The notes under the pieces: model-generated | Told to the model about the DNA's origin: nothing | The model's database searches: none | The model's input: only the letters and a program-made list of their open reading frames with translations | In this document: one piece after another, positions 45,568 through 58,712 of the stretch | Layout: each line of letters begins with the position of its first letter | How positions within the stretch are numbered: position 1 is the stretch's first letter | NCBI GenBank assembly: GCA_027625915.1 | Contig: JANTQA010000008.1 | Coordinates: 11,657,001-11,721,000 of the forward strand | Direction: 5' to 3' | Length of the DNA: 64,000 bases | Origin: Anaeramoeba flamelloides | Taxonomy: Eukaryota; Metamonada; Anaeramoebidae | Translations under genes and position numbers: made by a program

Positions 45568-48500
45568 AATCAACAAAGAAAAATAAATTTTTCACTTTTT
45601 GAAATGTTTTTTGTTTTTATATTAGATTTCAAAAATAATCACAAAAAAATTTTACTTTGATTTGTTCAATTGGGATTTTTATCTCTTTTGGAATTTTACT
45701 TTTGAATTATTTAGATATTCTTATTTTATTATCAATTTACAATAAATCAACAACCTTTCCTTCATTTCCATTGATTATTTAATCAATATAAAACTAATTT
45801 TGTTGGGAATCATCGGCTATATTGGATTTATTAAAAATAAATTTGAATAATTTAATCAAAAAAAAAAAGACTTAATAATTTAAAATTTCATAAATCAGCT
45901 TTATATGTCCTTAATATTAAAAAGTACTATTTTTTTCTGATTAATATTTTTCGAAATCTAGCTTTATAACAAAATTCAATTAACCACTGTGATAAAATTT
46001 TTTAGAATAAAAATAATCTCAACTTTTGAATATCGAAATTATTTTTTGAAATTACAATCACTTTTAAATTTTTTTTTTGAAAAATTGGGGTTGAGGTAAA
46101 TTTGAAATCAAAGAATAAGTTAATATATTAAATTAGAAGATTTTTCCAGAGAGTTTGTCTTATTTAAATAACTTTTTTTTTAATTTTACCATTTAAAAAT
46201 AAAAAAATATTTGAAGACCAAATTAGTGCCGTTTGTGAAAATAAAATACCCATAATTTAGAATTTATTTTAGTATATGAACTAAAATAAGATATTGTATA
46301 TAAAAATATACATAATTTCAAGTTTGAATTCAATCATTTTGGCAAAAAATTGCTTTCAAGAAAAAGTTAAATTGAAACGTTATTTATTGTAATTTTTTCA
46401 TTTAGTTTTTTTATTTTTTTAAAATTTTTAATTGAAGGTATTTTATCATTTTTCCATTTTTAGTGTTTTTTGGGTCGTAGAGACATATTTTTTTTTAAAT
46501 AAAAACCTTTTATTTGTGAAATTTTAAGTAAATAATTCTTGATAAATAAAGATTAGAAAGAGACTAACTCTCTAAAAAGTCTGAAATAATACGATAGTTT
46601 CTGTGGAAAGATTTTGGGAAATATTTGAGATTATTAGTTAAAGTTCGAAAATTTTTCAGATCTTATTATTTTCGTCTCTATTTGAGTAAAACAAGAAATA
46701 TTTTATTAATAAATTTCACTTTAAATATGATATTTAAAATTATTTTAGAAGAGTTTAACCAATTTTTTTGAGACGTTGATAAACTCATTTATCCCAAAAG
46801 GGCTATTGTTAACTGTATGATTTTGAAAAAAAATTTGTTTCCAAACAGAAAATAATCTTTTCAAATGGAGTTTTTTTAAAAAATCCACCTTTTATCCCAT
46901 AAAGGTTGGAAATTGAATGGAGTACCTTTCTTTGTGTAACAAAAATGTAAAAAATTTAAACATTGCTTTTTTTTTTTGGAAAAGGATATCAATATCATTT
47001 TTCAAAAATAAAAAAGGTTTGGTCTCTTTATTTCTTTGAAAAAATTGAAAAGATATGAGATCATTTAGATAAGATTTTAAAATGAGAAAAAAACACAATC
47101 AGAAAATTAAGAAAAAATATCTCCAAAAAAAAAACATTATTTCATATGTCAAGTAAGAATTGATTTAGGAGAATTTGTAAAATTAAACCTTGTTAAGAAA
47201 ACTCAATGCATGTGTGATTTTATATTTGTTTTTTTTATTTAACTTAACAAACGAGGAATAAAATATAAATTAAGGAATATTTGAAAGTTGGCTGATATAA
47301 TTGTTCTTTGGGGAAAAAAAACAAAGTTTTTTTTTTCAAATAAAAATAATTCAACATCTAACTTAATTGTGTTCAATAATTCCATTCTCCAGAACGGTTA
47401 TTTGAAGGGCAAATTCTTCATTGGAGTAATTATAAAATAATAACAAATTAGTATTTTCTATTTGTTCTGTATTGTGTTGAATAGAACCAGGGTACCAAAA
47501 TAAAAGACAACTGATATTGTTTCGTTTATTTAACACCCACTCTCTGTAATCAATGATTAGTATGTCATCCACTTCCGTGTAGAAAAAGGGTATTGTACAC
47601 AGGTTAAGTGGATATTAATCCTGGTTTTTCGAACTCCTTATAATCATCTTATATCACCCCCCCACCAAAAAAAAAGTTGTAATGTTGTTTCTTATAGACA
47701 AATATTGAAATATTACAAAAATATTGTATGAAAATTGAACCAATCAATACATCAATATACTTATATATTTAATTTATTATATGTTTATTTATTTGTTTGT
47801 TTTCCTTTATCTTTTTAATTGGAATAATTTATGATTTTTATCTTTTAAAATTTTATTTTTGTTCAAAAAGGATAATTATCTGGTGATATTTTTTGCTATT
47901 TTTTTCCTTAAAGATCCACCACACTTTAAACAATGAAAAATAACTCAAACAATTTGACAGATTATTTTGAAAATGAGAATGATTATTTTCTTTATGTTTG
48001 TTATAAATATCCCCCAATCGATAAAAATATATTACTGGTATTCTAAAATTCATTCAAATATCAACATTTATTCGCCATATCAAACAATTCTAAAGTTCCA
48101 CCTGGTTTTTACTAATTTCTCAAATAGAGTTAACTATTCAATAAATAAAAATTGAAGCAAATTTTACCCCTTTATCCTTAAAACCTGAACAAAAGGGAAT
48201 AGGAGTAAGTGTTGATATTTTATTAAGGTTATTTCCAACCCATTGAAAAGAATAGATCAATATTGTCAAACAAATCAAAAGAAATAAATCTGAAAGAATT
48301 AGTTTTAAATCAAAAAAATTTGAAATTATTATAATAAATTACTCATCGTGAAATCTTCAGATTACCCCAATAATTATCTAAAAGGAAATAGGAATACAAG
48401 TGAAACTAGAGGATAATTTCCACTTCTTCTATTCAAATACATAAAAAAAATTTATTTCTGAAATAATTCGAAACCCCGTTCTAAATTTATGGATGTAAGA

Positions 48501-49249
48501 CAAATAGCTTAGAAGCTAAGTTATTGTAAATTTTGAGTTTTGTCTAATCAAGTAAAATTTTTGATAAAGTTGTTTTTTAATGGGTGATTTTAATCAATTA
48601 GAATTTGTGAAATCAAAAAAATGATTTCTGGTTTGTCAATTTGTATTTTTTTTTCTTTTTGGCCGATTTTGCTAAAAAAAAAAAACTAATTTTTTTAATC
48701 TCTCACTCACCAATTCTTATTTCAGAAATAAAATAATTAATTTTATTTGACAAACATTATCATTCATATTAAGTTGAAGATCGATCATTTAAGAACCAAA
48801 ATGAGATGTACTTGTATCCAATACTGGATGATCGCTTTATGTGTCTGAGGGATTGTAAACCTTAACTTATTGGAAATATTTCTTATATGTAAAAAAAGTA
48901 ATATTTACTAAACAAAAAATATAAATATTCCACAAGATTTATCTCAAAAAAGGTCAAGGTGGGTATGTGAACCAAATCATTGTGAGTTTGTGTTAATTAT
49001 CTCTTAAGATTATGTAGAACTATTATATTTCAAATATTTAGGTAATTTCCGATTTTTCCAGATCAAGATTATAATTGGAAATCAGTTATTGAACTAAGAA
49101 TTTTTTATAATAAAACTCGAATTTTTCAAATGTTTTTATTGGAAACAAGATAATACTTTGATTTGAACAAAAAGGTAAAGTTTTGGATTTCTAGTACCAA
49201 TTTACAATTGAGAATCTACTGTATGTTTGATAACCTGTTCTTTCTGATA

Positions 49250-49650
49250 TATTTTTTTATTTAAAACATTTAAATGTAAAATAGATAAATAATTTAATTT
49301 TTTTTTTGTTTTGTTTAATAAGAGTTTAATTTTTCTTGAAGAATTGTAATAATTATAAATTTTAGGATATATCAAAAAATATGAACTATAAATTGAATAC
49401 CAACAAAGAGAAAATTTTATCGAAAATAGGACTATTTTTTGAAAAATTGGAAAAAAGCATCAAATAAAATGTAAAATTTCAACATTTCCCTTTTTCAAAT
49501 ATAGAAGTTACCCTAACCAATGAATGAAAAAAAAAAAAACACAATTGTCTGGAATTCTTACATTGTATTACCTAAAAATAACAATTATTTCAAAACAACA
49601 TTTAAATCCTTTAAAAAAAATACTAAAATACATAAAATTTGTATTCTGTC
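49250..49650 (+). repeat. Direct repeat D, copy 1
   Basis: Shares 'TTGTTTTGTTTAATAAGAG', 'TTTAATTTTTCTTG(A/G)AGAAT', 'TATGAACT(A/T)TAAATTGAATA' and 'AAGTTACCC' in the same order with 50755-51320. It is non-coding. Confidence 0.65.
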
Positions 49651-49834
49651 AGATACAATTAAAGTTGAATTTTGCGTTCTAAAAAATTTGAAATTTAGAG
49701 GTTCTCTGAGAATCCCTCCAGGGAAAATCAACACAAGAACACAATTTTTGATACACAAACCCTTACAACATGACTTTTTTTTAAAATAATCCGAACGAAA
49801 CCGACTGATCAAAAAAACCTTTTTAAGGGCATAT

Positions 49835-50235
49835 TACTGGTTGAACCAAAATAAAACTAATCCTTTTTTCTTCTTATTTGTTCTGTTAAAACATCGAATT
49901 CAACCCAAGAGTATAAACATATGTTCAAATCAGTTTTGATAGTAAACTACATGAGGTTTTTACTATTATTTCAATTATGATTGAACTGAATAAGTTGAAA
50001 AACTTTCATAATTTTTCCGAATTTTCTCAATTTTTTTAAAATTTTGGTAAATTTGATACTTTTTTCTATTCAAAAATTAAATCACTTATTTTTACAAAAA
50101 ATTTTTTGATTTTTAACCTTCATTTTAGACTGTGTTTTTTAAATGGAGTCCTTTAATAAACCAATACCATATTTACTTATTGTTTAAGGTCGTTATTTTG
50201 ATGATTTAATTTACGGTCTTTTCTAAAAAAGTAAC
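49835..50235 (-). mobile_element. Family 3 MITE, degraded copy
   Basis: It has the orientation of 42820-43298: 'AACCTTCATTTTAGA', then 'GGAGTCCTTTAATAAACCAAT' and 'CTTATTGTTTAAGGTCG', corresponding to the right half of that element. The ends are eroded and the match is patchy. Confidence 0.4.
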
Positions 50236-50754
50236 ACAACTTCTATTTGGAAACACAGACCGAACTTGAATTTACGGGTTATTTTGAAGAGTAAAATTAA
50301 ACAGTAAGTTTAAAATCTTCCTTTATAATGACTTCACCAATGAACACTCAAGTGTCTGTTTGTTTTTATTGAATCCTTCCAACTTCAAGATTTTCGAATG
50401 GTAATATTTTGCTTTCTTTCCTAAGTTAAATTCTAAAGTCTCAACCGTTCAACCAAAATACTACTAAACACACAAACCTCAATTTTCCCAACAGGTATTG
50501 AAACCAAAATTTGTAAAAAAAAATTGCTTTTTGCTGATTATAAAAAGTAAACTTTTTCTTTATTTTTGAAGGGAAGAAATTGATTAACACACTAGTCCCT
50601 AATTTCTAAATTTTTGTTTAGAAATTTCACTTCTGAATCCAAACTTTTTTTTCAATCACTGAGTACAAGACAAACAGTGCGCATTTATTTTGAAAAACTT
50701 TAAAAGTATTCTACTTTTAACCAACTTCATCAATTTCTCATGCTTTTTGATCTG

Positions 50755-51320
50755 TTTTATTATTTAAAAAATATAAATGTAAAATTTTTAAATAATTTAT
50801 TTTTTTTTTTGTTTTGTTTAATAAGAGTTTAATTTTTCTTGGAGAATTATAATAATTATTTATTTTGGGATATTTCCAAAAATATGAACTTTAAATTGAA
50901 TAATAACATAAGTGAAACTTTATCTCTAAAAATAAACTTCTACTGTTATCCGAATTAACAATTAGAATAATTTTCACTTTATTTTCAATTCCCTTTTTCA
51001 AATAGAGATCAAAACTACAAATTACAATCACAAACTTCTACTTCTGTGAAAACTGTTATTCTAAAGAACAATATTGAAAAAGAAGTGAAAAATATTTCCC
51101 ATTTAGAATTTATTAAACAGTATAAAAAATCGGAAAAAACCATCCACTAAAATAAAAAAAAATAAACTTCGTCTCTTCAAGTATTGAAGTTACCCAAAAG
51201 CTAAATTAAAGAAAAACACAACTGTTTATAACAAAACATAATCGAAAAAACAACAACTTTTTGAGAAATACCTGAAAAATCAGTTAAAAAAAAAGTAAAA
51301 TACATCAAAACAAGTTCTTG
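50755..51320 (+). repeat. Direct repeat D, copy 2
   Basis: Second copy of the repeat at 49250-49650, in the same orientation about 1.5 kb downstream, with an extra stretch of about 130 bp before the shared 'GAAGTTACCC'. Confidence 0.65.
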
Positions 51321-51949
51321 GGTTTATCGTAATTTTTTTTTTTTTTTTTTTTATTTGAACTAAATACTTAACCCATCCCTTTTAATGTTTTTGATTGATT
51401 AAACGACTCCATTAGAAAAGTATTGATATTTTCAAATATTTTTCAATTCGAGTAATTTTTACAAAAATTGTGATTTTAAACTCTTTTTTGGAATTCCAGA
51501 AAAGAAATGTTCTGTGTTCGTGGGGTAACCATTTTGTTCCAATCGTCAATAGATTTTCAGAATAAAACAAAAAACCTCTTTTTCTTGTTTTGAGGAAACA
51601 GTCAATAGATTTTTGAAACATAAATTAGAATTTTAAAGAGATTAGATGGAACTTTTCCAAAACTCTACTATTTATTTAGCTTGTTCTTATTAGTATATCA
51701 AATAATTTCTGAAAAACTTTGAACTTTTCCATAAAGTACTCTGAATTCAAACTATTTGTCAGAAATATTAAAACAAGTATCTTGGCTTCTTTGGTATCTT
51801 TTTTGAATAAAACGAAAATGATCTAAATTTAGTACTTTACTTTTAACAACTGATTTATCTTAACTTCTTTTCAACTTGATCGATATCATTTTTTTACTGA
51901 TCTGAAAAATTATTTTTAACCATTTTTTTTTTTCTTAATTCTTTAACTA

Positions 51950-54900
51950 ATGGGAGAACAAAGCATTTTTTTATTTCGAATAATCAATACAGCAATTATG
52001 TTTTGCTCAGGATTTGTATTTTTCTACTTATTTTGGAAAAAAAGAAATCATCCTGCAATCAAAGTAAGTACTTCCTTATCACATTTACTTGTTCAGTATT
52101 TTCTACACAAGAACAACATATTTCTGTTTCCCAAAAGAAACAAAGTAGTTGAAAAAATCTTAATAACCACACAAACACAAACACAAAAACACACAACCAA
52201 ATAACAAATTTGTTTAAAATTTTCAAAAAAAAGTCACGATCAGTGGTAATTACGGGATTTGTAACTTTTTCTTTTCCAATATTTAACTTGGTTAGTTTGT
52301 TTGAACAGAAGGTATCAGGGGTTCGTCAGTGCTTTTTGTCCTGTTTTTACAAAGACATGATACAATGTGTTGGGATTGGGGTGTTCTTGTATATGGCTGC
52401 AAGACTTGTATTTATCTATGTGCTTCATAAGTAATTTATTTTTTTTTTTTTTCTCGTTTTTCTGTTCTTTTTTCTTCTTTTCTTGTGTGATAACAAAATG
52501 AAACTTATGATCTCTTAAACAGCAATTGTCACCTTTTTTTCACTTGTCTCAATAAAAAATAAAACATCTAATACAACTATTCAAGAAGGAAAAAATCACT
52601 TTTTCAAAACAGGAATTTAATATCGAGTTGAAAAACAATCCCATAATTATTTGATATTTTTGTTTTTAAAAAACATCAACTATTTTCGATCTTTTTATAG
52701 AAAACTAAACCCAAAAAACACTTTCAAAGAGTTTTGGTTTTTGCTTTTCGGACCAAAATGAAACTTTTTTTATTTTGAATAATTTTTTGATTTGTAATTG
52801 TTTAATAAAGGCAAATTTCATGAGTTTTATATATATTTAGTTGTCAAAGCCTTTTCGATCAAAAAATAATCTCTAAAAATAACTCGCATTAAATTTTACC
52901 TTTAATCAAAAAGGGAAGAAAAGGTTTGTTGTGGTAATCACACATCTCCAATATTTTTAAAACCTTTTTAAAAGTAATATTATTTTTTTGGAGTAAAATA
53001 AATTTTGATGATTTCACAAACATCCAAATAAATGTTGCGAAGAGTGGAATTCCAGAATTTTTTTTAAAGTTTTGTTTGGATCATTAGCATTGTTTTCAAG
53101 TTTCGAAGACTTTTTCACTTTGTGCTTCAAAATAAAATTTTTGTAAAAGAAAACTTGTCAAACAGAATTGACATAATTTCAAAAAATTACTTTTTGCCAC
53201 AATTAAGGAAATATAACCAACAGTAAACAACTAAACACTAATAACAATATTGGTAAATCAGAACAATTTCAAAAAGTTCACAAAACAAAAAAATTTTTTC
53301 AATTTTTTTTTTTTTGTTTAAAAGTTATTGGTTTTTTTGAATTGGAGCACTCCTAAAAACTTTTGTGAAATTAGCAATCACCATTAATTAATATTAAAAT
53401 AAAATTTATTTTAATCACAAAGGTAAAGAAGTACTTATTTTCACAAAGATTCAATTCAGCTCGTTATACAAACTCATTTGTCAACTTTAGAGAGATGAAC
53501 TATTATTTTTAAAAGAGTTTCTTTTTTTACCAATTAAAATTTTCTAGTGTAAAAACGATTAGATCTTTGTGTTTGTTTTTATTTTTTCAGATCAAAAAAA
53601 GAAAAATTTGCCAAAAAATTTTTATTTTTCAGAGATCTCTTTTAGAACTATTTTTTGCAAAATAAATTGAACAAACTTTTCCTTCAGTTGTCTAAAAAAA
53701 GGTTTTACAGTTATGCAAATTTTTACAAAAATTAAAAAAAGTAATATAAATTATTAATTTCAAATTTTTGAATTGAGTAGTTTGATCGGGGCTTTTGAGA
53801 ATTTATTTTAATTTTTGGAAAGATGATTATTTTGGAAAGTTGAATGAACATTTTGATCTTTTTATTTTACAATTAATAGTAATTTATGAGAGCTTTTATG
53901 AACAAAGAAAAATTGAAAAACTTTAATCTTATTATTAATATAAAAAAAAATAAATCAAATATCGAATCCTTGAAGATCTAAAAAAATTGATCATTTTATT
54001 TATTCATAAATATTTATTAAATTTATTGAAATTTAGAAGATTCGATAATATTTTTTTTTAAAATATCAAGAGAAAAAACAACAAATTGTTATTATTAAAA
54101 TAAGTTATTTGATAATTTCTATGATTATTTTTTTTGAATTATTAATTGGTATTCCTTTCATTTATATGAAAATCTGTAAAAAAATTGAGAAATAATAATA
54201 AAGTCTATTAATACTTTTAATCTTTGGGCTATTAATAACTTACTGTAAAAATTAAGATTGGGTTATTAACCATTGATATAAAATAAACAAATTAAAAAAT
54301 ATTTCTTTCGGGTATAATTGAATTTTACAAGTTTTTAAAAAGTATTTTGGGAGAATTTTTAATTTTTAATCGTTTGATTGTTTTTTCCAGATTTTTTTAT
54401 TCAATAATAAGAAAATTGATTTGAATTGTTCTTTGAATAATAAATTATATTGTTTTCAAGTTTAAAATAATTATTGTAATTTTTTTTGAAATTAAATAGA
54501 CATTTTTATTACTGGGTATATTTAGAAATTATAGTTTTATTTTTAAGTTGTATTTTGGCTAGACTTCCTTCAAAGATATTAAAATTTCTTTCTTCACTAA
54601 AGGAAAATAATTTTTTTTTGAAATAATTCAGAAATAATTAGGAAAAGTGTTGGATTTTGAACTTTTTCAATATGAGAAAAATGGAGAAAACTTTTTAAAA
54701 ATAATAATTCATTTCTGGAAATTGCTTTAAAAGTAAGTTTGGTTTCGTTGTAATCTTATTTTTTCTTTGTTTTTCAATTTCAAGATGAGGTAAAATTTTT
54801 TGAATTGCTATTTAATTTGCTAAAAGTTCTTATTTAGTCAAATAGCCCCTTAACACATAATCAATAAAATGTATTATTTCTTTTTAAAGATGATAAATCA

Positions 54901-57900
54901 TCAATAATAACAAGGCGGTCTTGTGTTGTTCAAGTTCAAAATCTATTTAGTATTAAAATCATTTCCAGTTAACAAAACCTAAATCTTTTGCAAAATCAGA
55001 ACTAATAATCAAAATTACCAATATTTTTCTGAACCATTTACCGATAAATTATTTTCAGTTCGGAATAAACAGTTTAAGAAAAAAAAAAAAGAAAAAACAC
55101 AAATCACTTGCAAGAAAAAGCCCCATTTTTAAAAAGTTACGCATTTATACATTGGCCAGTCCTTATTATTCAAGTTATATTTTTGAGGTTGTTGAATCAA
55201 AAGTTCTTAAATTGTTTAATTTTGTATTATAATATTTGTAATTTTTTTTTCCCGATTTCACTTTTTTTCCACAACTGTTTGCTTTTCCAGTTTGGTCTGT
55301 TTGTCATTCCTAATTCATATTCATTTTTTAAGGATGTTGTTTAATTTTTGGATTTGCAGAAAAGTTTTTACTAGAAAAGAATAATTTCTGTATATATGTT
55401 TAAAATGTTAATTTGTTACCTTTTTTCTGGAATTATTTTTTCAAGAAACTTCTCTTTGAATTTCTGATCAAAAAGTCATTTTTCAAAAATTAAAACATGT
55501 TTTATGTTCAAAAAATAGTTTAATTAGAAAAAGTAAATGGTAATTTTCTTGATTAATTCTTTAAGGATCATGAAAGCTAAAAATAAAAATTTGAAAAAAC
55601 TTCTTTAATTTGTGAAAATTTTTTTTAAAAAAAATCTGATACCGAGAAAATATTTGATAAAGTTCACCAATATTCCATAATGTATTTTTTTTCAAGATAA
55701 AAATCATAACACCGTTTCAAAATTAAATTTAATCCTTAGGTTTTTTCAATCACATTACAAGTACATTAGATGAAAAAAAAATTTGAAATATATTCTGATA
55801 TTTAAAAATATTGTAAAGTTTATGAATTGTTTGAAAAATTATTAAATATGATTTTACCTTTTTTTAAAAAATAAAGAGTAGAATAATTTTTATAACAATT
55901 TGTCTTTTTTTGGCATTTTGGACTTACAGCTAAATTTTTATAAACAATTTTTACATGCAGAAATTATAAACTATATAACCAAACTCAATAATAACCCAAA
56001 TCTTCATAAATTAATTTCATTTACAAATTGAAGTTAAACCCTGAAAAACAATTTACTAAAAATTAAAAGCACATCAATTTGAAAAAAAATATATAAACTT
56101 TATTTATGATAGAGCAGTCCAATTTTTTTTTCACAAGTCTTGATTTTTTTTATAGATTATTTTTTCCAATAAATAGGAAATGATTAGCCCAATGAACATC
56201 TGAAAATGGTATATATATATATATATATCTGAAGTAAAATATAATCAATTGATCTTGTCTTAAAAATAGAAAAATTAAAATTCTTAGTTACTGATTGATA
56301 AAAACAACTATTTTCATTTTTCTCTTCATTTGAAGATTCAAAGAATATTCCTTGAAGAAATCAAAATGACATCTAAACAATCATTTCCACTATTTCAATA
56401 ATTATTAGAATAATATTTTTTTTTCCTAAACAACTATATATCTTATAATAATAATCAAAAAAAATTACAAAACAATTAAGTTATGAAAAAAAGCAAAATG
56501 AAAAAAAAAATGTATATAAAATCTGGAACAACAATTTAAATATTGAAATTTCCAGATTAAATTTTTTTTTCTAATATCCATTCAAAACCTTTCGACATAT
56601 TTTATTTATCTATTACAACTGGGAACATTTGAATGGAAAATGTTTTATTTTTAAGTCGAATATAAATTATTTAATCATTTGTCTTGAATGATACTTTATA
56701 TATATATATATATATATCAACTAAAATTCAAAATTTTCCACCTGGTTAAGCAGTCAAACAATCCCAATAATACAGGTTCATTTAAATTGCAAATAATTTT
56801 GATTTTTGTACAATGCGAAAATCATTTTTTCATCTTTTAGATTTTGTTTTCTTCATTTTTGAATTACATAACATTTTTCGTTTGTTCAATAATTTATTAG
56901 AATAGTTGATATTAGTTTAAAAGTTTGGCTCTTCAAAACAGAAGAACTCAAATAAAATTAGTTGATGTTATATAGCCTGATCGATCAATATTCCTAATTG
57001 AATTTGAACAAATTTATCAATGCATTTTTTTTTTGTTTTGATCTCTCAATAAATTTTAACACACTCCTAATTTATTAGTATTAATAATTATTTATTTTGT
57101 TTTGTATTGTGAGTATTCAAGTTTATAAAAAACGTTAGTATTTCATTTATTGAATGATTTTAATTTAGTTATTTCTTCTAGAATTTTTTTAATCAGATTT
57201 TTTTTTTCACAAATAGAATTTTGGTGTGTTAAAATTTTTGAATTGTTGTTTATATTGGAAAATAATATTAAATAAAAAAGAACCAACGACGATATATTCT
57301 TGATTTTAATTTTCTCTGAATCAAGTTCTTTTTAAAACTATTTCACCAATTTATTGTTAAATGATTCAACTTGTCAAAAATGTTATAAATTTTATAAATT
57401 TTTACAAAATAAAGACAATTTTTTTTTATGTTAGGAAAATGTTTTAATTATCATAATTCCAGCCTATAAGTAACTCAAAATTGGTGAAATTATATTTTTT
57501 TCCAAGTATTTTTTTTTTCCAATAACAAATCATAACAAGATTTTATTCTAAATTTTTCTTCGTATTTTCTATAATTATTTTTGACCCAAATTACAAATAA
57601 TAAACAATTAATCAAAAAAAAATTATAAACAAAAAAAAATAAAATAAAAAAATAGAGAAAAATTACATAATATGAAACGGTTTTATTTACAAGTTAAAGA
57701 CTCATCAACACATTATGGGACAGATAAAACCTCAATGATGGGAACTGAGGATGTGGAAATGACATCACGTGCTGATACACAATCGGAAATGAATGATAGT
57801 TTTGATATATTTAATGTTGAAATTGAATTAAAAAATGTGGAGCAAAATTATTATAAAAAAAGACATTTAATCTCTGGAAGGTTTCTCTCGATCGGATTAA

Positions 57901-58712
57901 CACTTCATTATATCATTTTTTTATTATTAACCATGATTGATTATTTTACAACACCCGATAGAGAAATTGGAGAAAAATGTGCAAATGAAACTTCCAAAAT
58001 AATCATTCGAGGAATTTCAGCCGTGATCCAGGTTCTGGTAATGGCTTATTTAGTTTTTAAAATCCGAAAGATTAACGATCTATATAAAATTAAAATAGAA
58101 ATATATGGTATTGTTACTGTGTTGTTAATTTACAATATAATTAATGTTTCATTAAACCTTGCCACCAATAGAGCCAAACAAGATATAGCACTTTATATTA
58201 CGGCTTATTTTATTTTATTTTTTGTCTTGGTTTGGCCATTATATTTGTCCTATAAAAAATTTGATAAAAATATGATAAAAGATGAAGAAACTGAGGAAAC
58301 ATTTCATCGAAATTTAGAAAATATATTGAAGGATAAACGAACTCTTCCATATTTTATTGAATTTTCAAAAAAGGATTATTCTGTTGAGAACGTCTCCTTT
58401 TATTCTGCTATTCGCCAATTAAAAAAAGTGAACAAGAAAAGAAAAAAAAAAAGAATTGCTTCTAAAATTATTTCAACCTTTATTTCAACAAAGGGACCCT
58501 TAACATTAAATTTAGAAAGTGAAACAAGATTGCAATGCCTTGCTGATTATGAACAAGATCCTTTTGGAAAAACTTGCTTTGAGGAACCACTGAATGAAGT
58601 TTTCGTTTTAATGGCACATTCAACGTATCCTCAATTCCTCAATTCAGAAAATTATCAGCAAATGATAACAGAAGTGAACTTGGAGCAACAACATGTCCGT
58701 TTTAATGATTAA
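51950..58712 (+). CDS. Seven-transmembrane receptor-like protein with C-terminal RGS domain, three exons
   Basis: Exons 51950-52063, 52234-52430 and 57656-58712 give 455 residues. Intron 1 (GTAAGT..AAAG) joins HPAIK to SRSVVITG. Intron 2 (GTAATT..ATAG) joins YVLHK to EKLHNMKRF in phase. Exons 1-2 supply three hydrophobic helices (about 9-30, 41-62, 82-102). Exon 3 supplies four (about 180-200, 219-239, 251-273, 280-303), seven in total. A regulator-of-G-protein-signalling domain follows at about 320-440, with FHRNLENILKD, FIEFSKKDYSVENVSFYSAI, FEEPLNEVF and FLNSENYQQM. RGS domains accelerate GTP hydrolysis by G-alpha subunits. Fused 7TM-RGS proteins are known from plants (AtRGS1) and many protists. 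Exon 3 alone could be mistaken for a four-helix protein, and the seven-helix count supports the join. The ligand is unknown. Confidence 0.78.
53475..54840 (+). repeat. Repeat module A, copy 2 (inside giant intron)
   Basis: Sense-oriented copy of 690-1850. Landmarks: 'TTAGAGAGATGAAC' (about 53488), 'AATAAATCAAATATCGAATC' (about 53950), 'TAATTTTTAATCGTTTGATTG' region (about 54360) and 'GTTTTTCAATTTCAAGATGA' (about 54772). It is somewhat longer than copy 1 through insertions in its first third. Confidence 0.6.
56330..56670 (+). repeat. Repeat module B, copy 3 (inside giant intron)
   Basis: Carries 'CTAATATCCATTCAAAACCT' followed by 'CTATTACAACTGGGAACATT' (about 56570-56632), closely matching 2740-2800. 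It lies downstream of module A, as in the first giant intron. Confidence 0.55.

Larger units (their letters stand above)
45568..51949. other. Intergenic region with degenerate repeats
   Basis: 6.4 kb with no supportable gene. Contents seen: a degraded family 3 element (about 49835-50235) and a pair of direct repeats (about 49250-49650 and 50755-51320). Short ORFs at 47363-47572 (minus) and 49520-49789 (plus) have no domain features. Otherwise AT-rich. Confidence 0.55.
52431..57655 (+). other. 5.2-kb second intron of the 7TM-RGS gene
   Basis: The donor GTAATT overlaps an in-frame TAA just after YVLHK. The acceptor ATAG at 57655 restores phase (AA|A, Lys). It contains repeat modules A (53475-54840) and B (56330-56670) in the same order and orientation as the giant intron at 236-4681, plus TA microsatellites near 56210 and 56700. 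The inner ORF at 55108-55344 has no domain features. Confidence 0.65.

Noticed and set aside
49520-49789. 89-codon ORF with a plausible-looking middle (LRIPPGKINTRTQF)
   Set aside because: Its first part lies in direct repeat D, which is non-coding in its other copy. There is no family match.
55108-55344. Hydrophobic 78-codon ORF in the 5.2-kb intron, considered as an extra receptor exon
   Set aside because: The exons at 51950-52430 and 57656-58712 already supply seven helices and join in phase. The frame starts without a good ATG.
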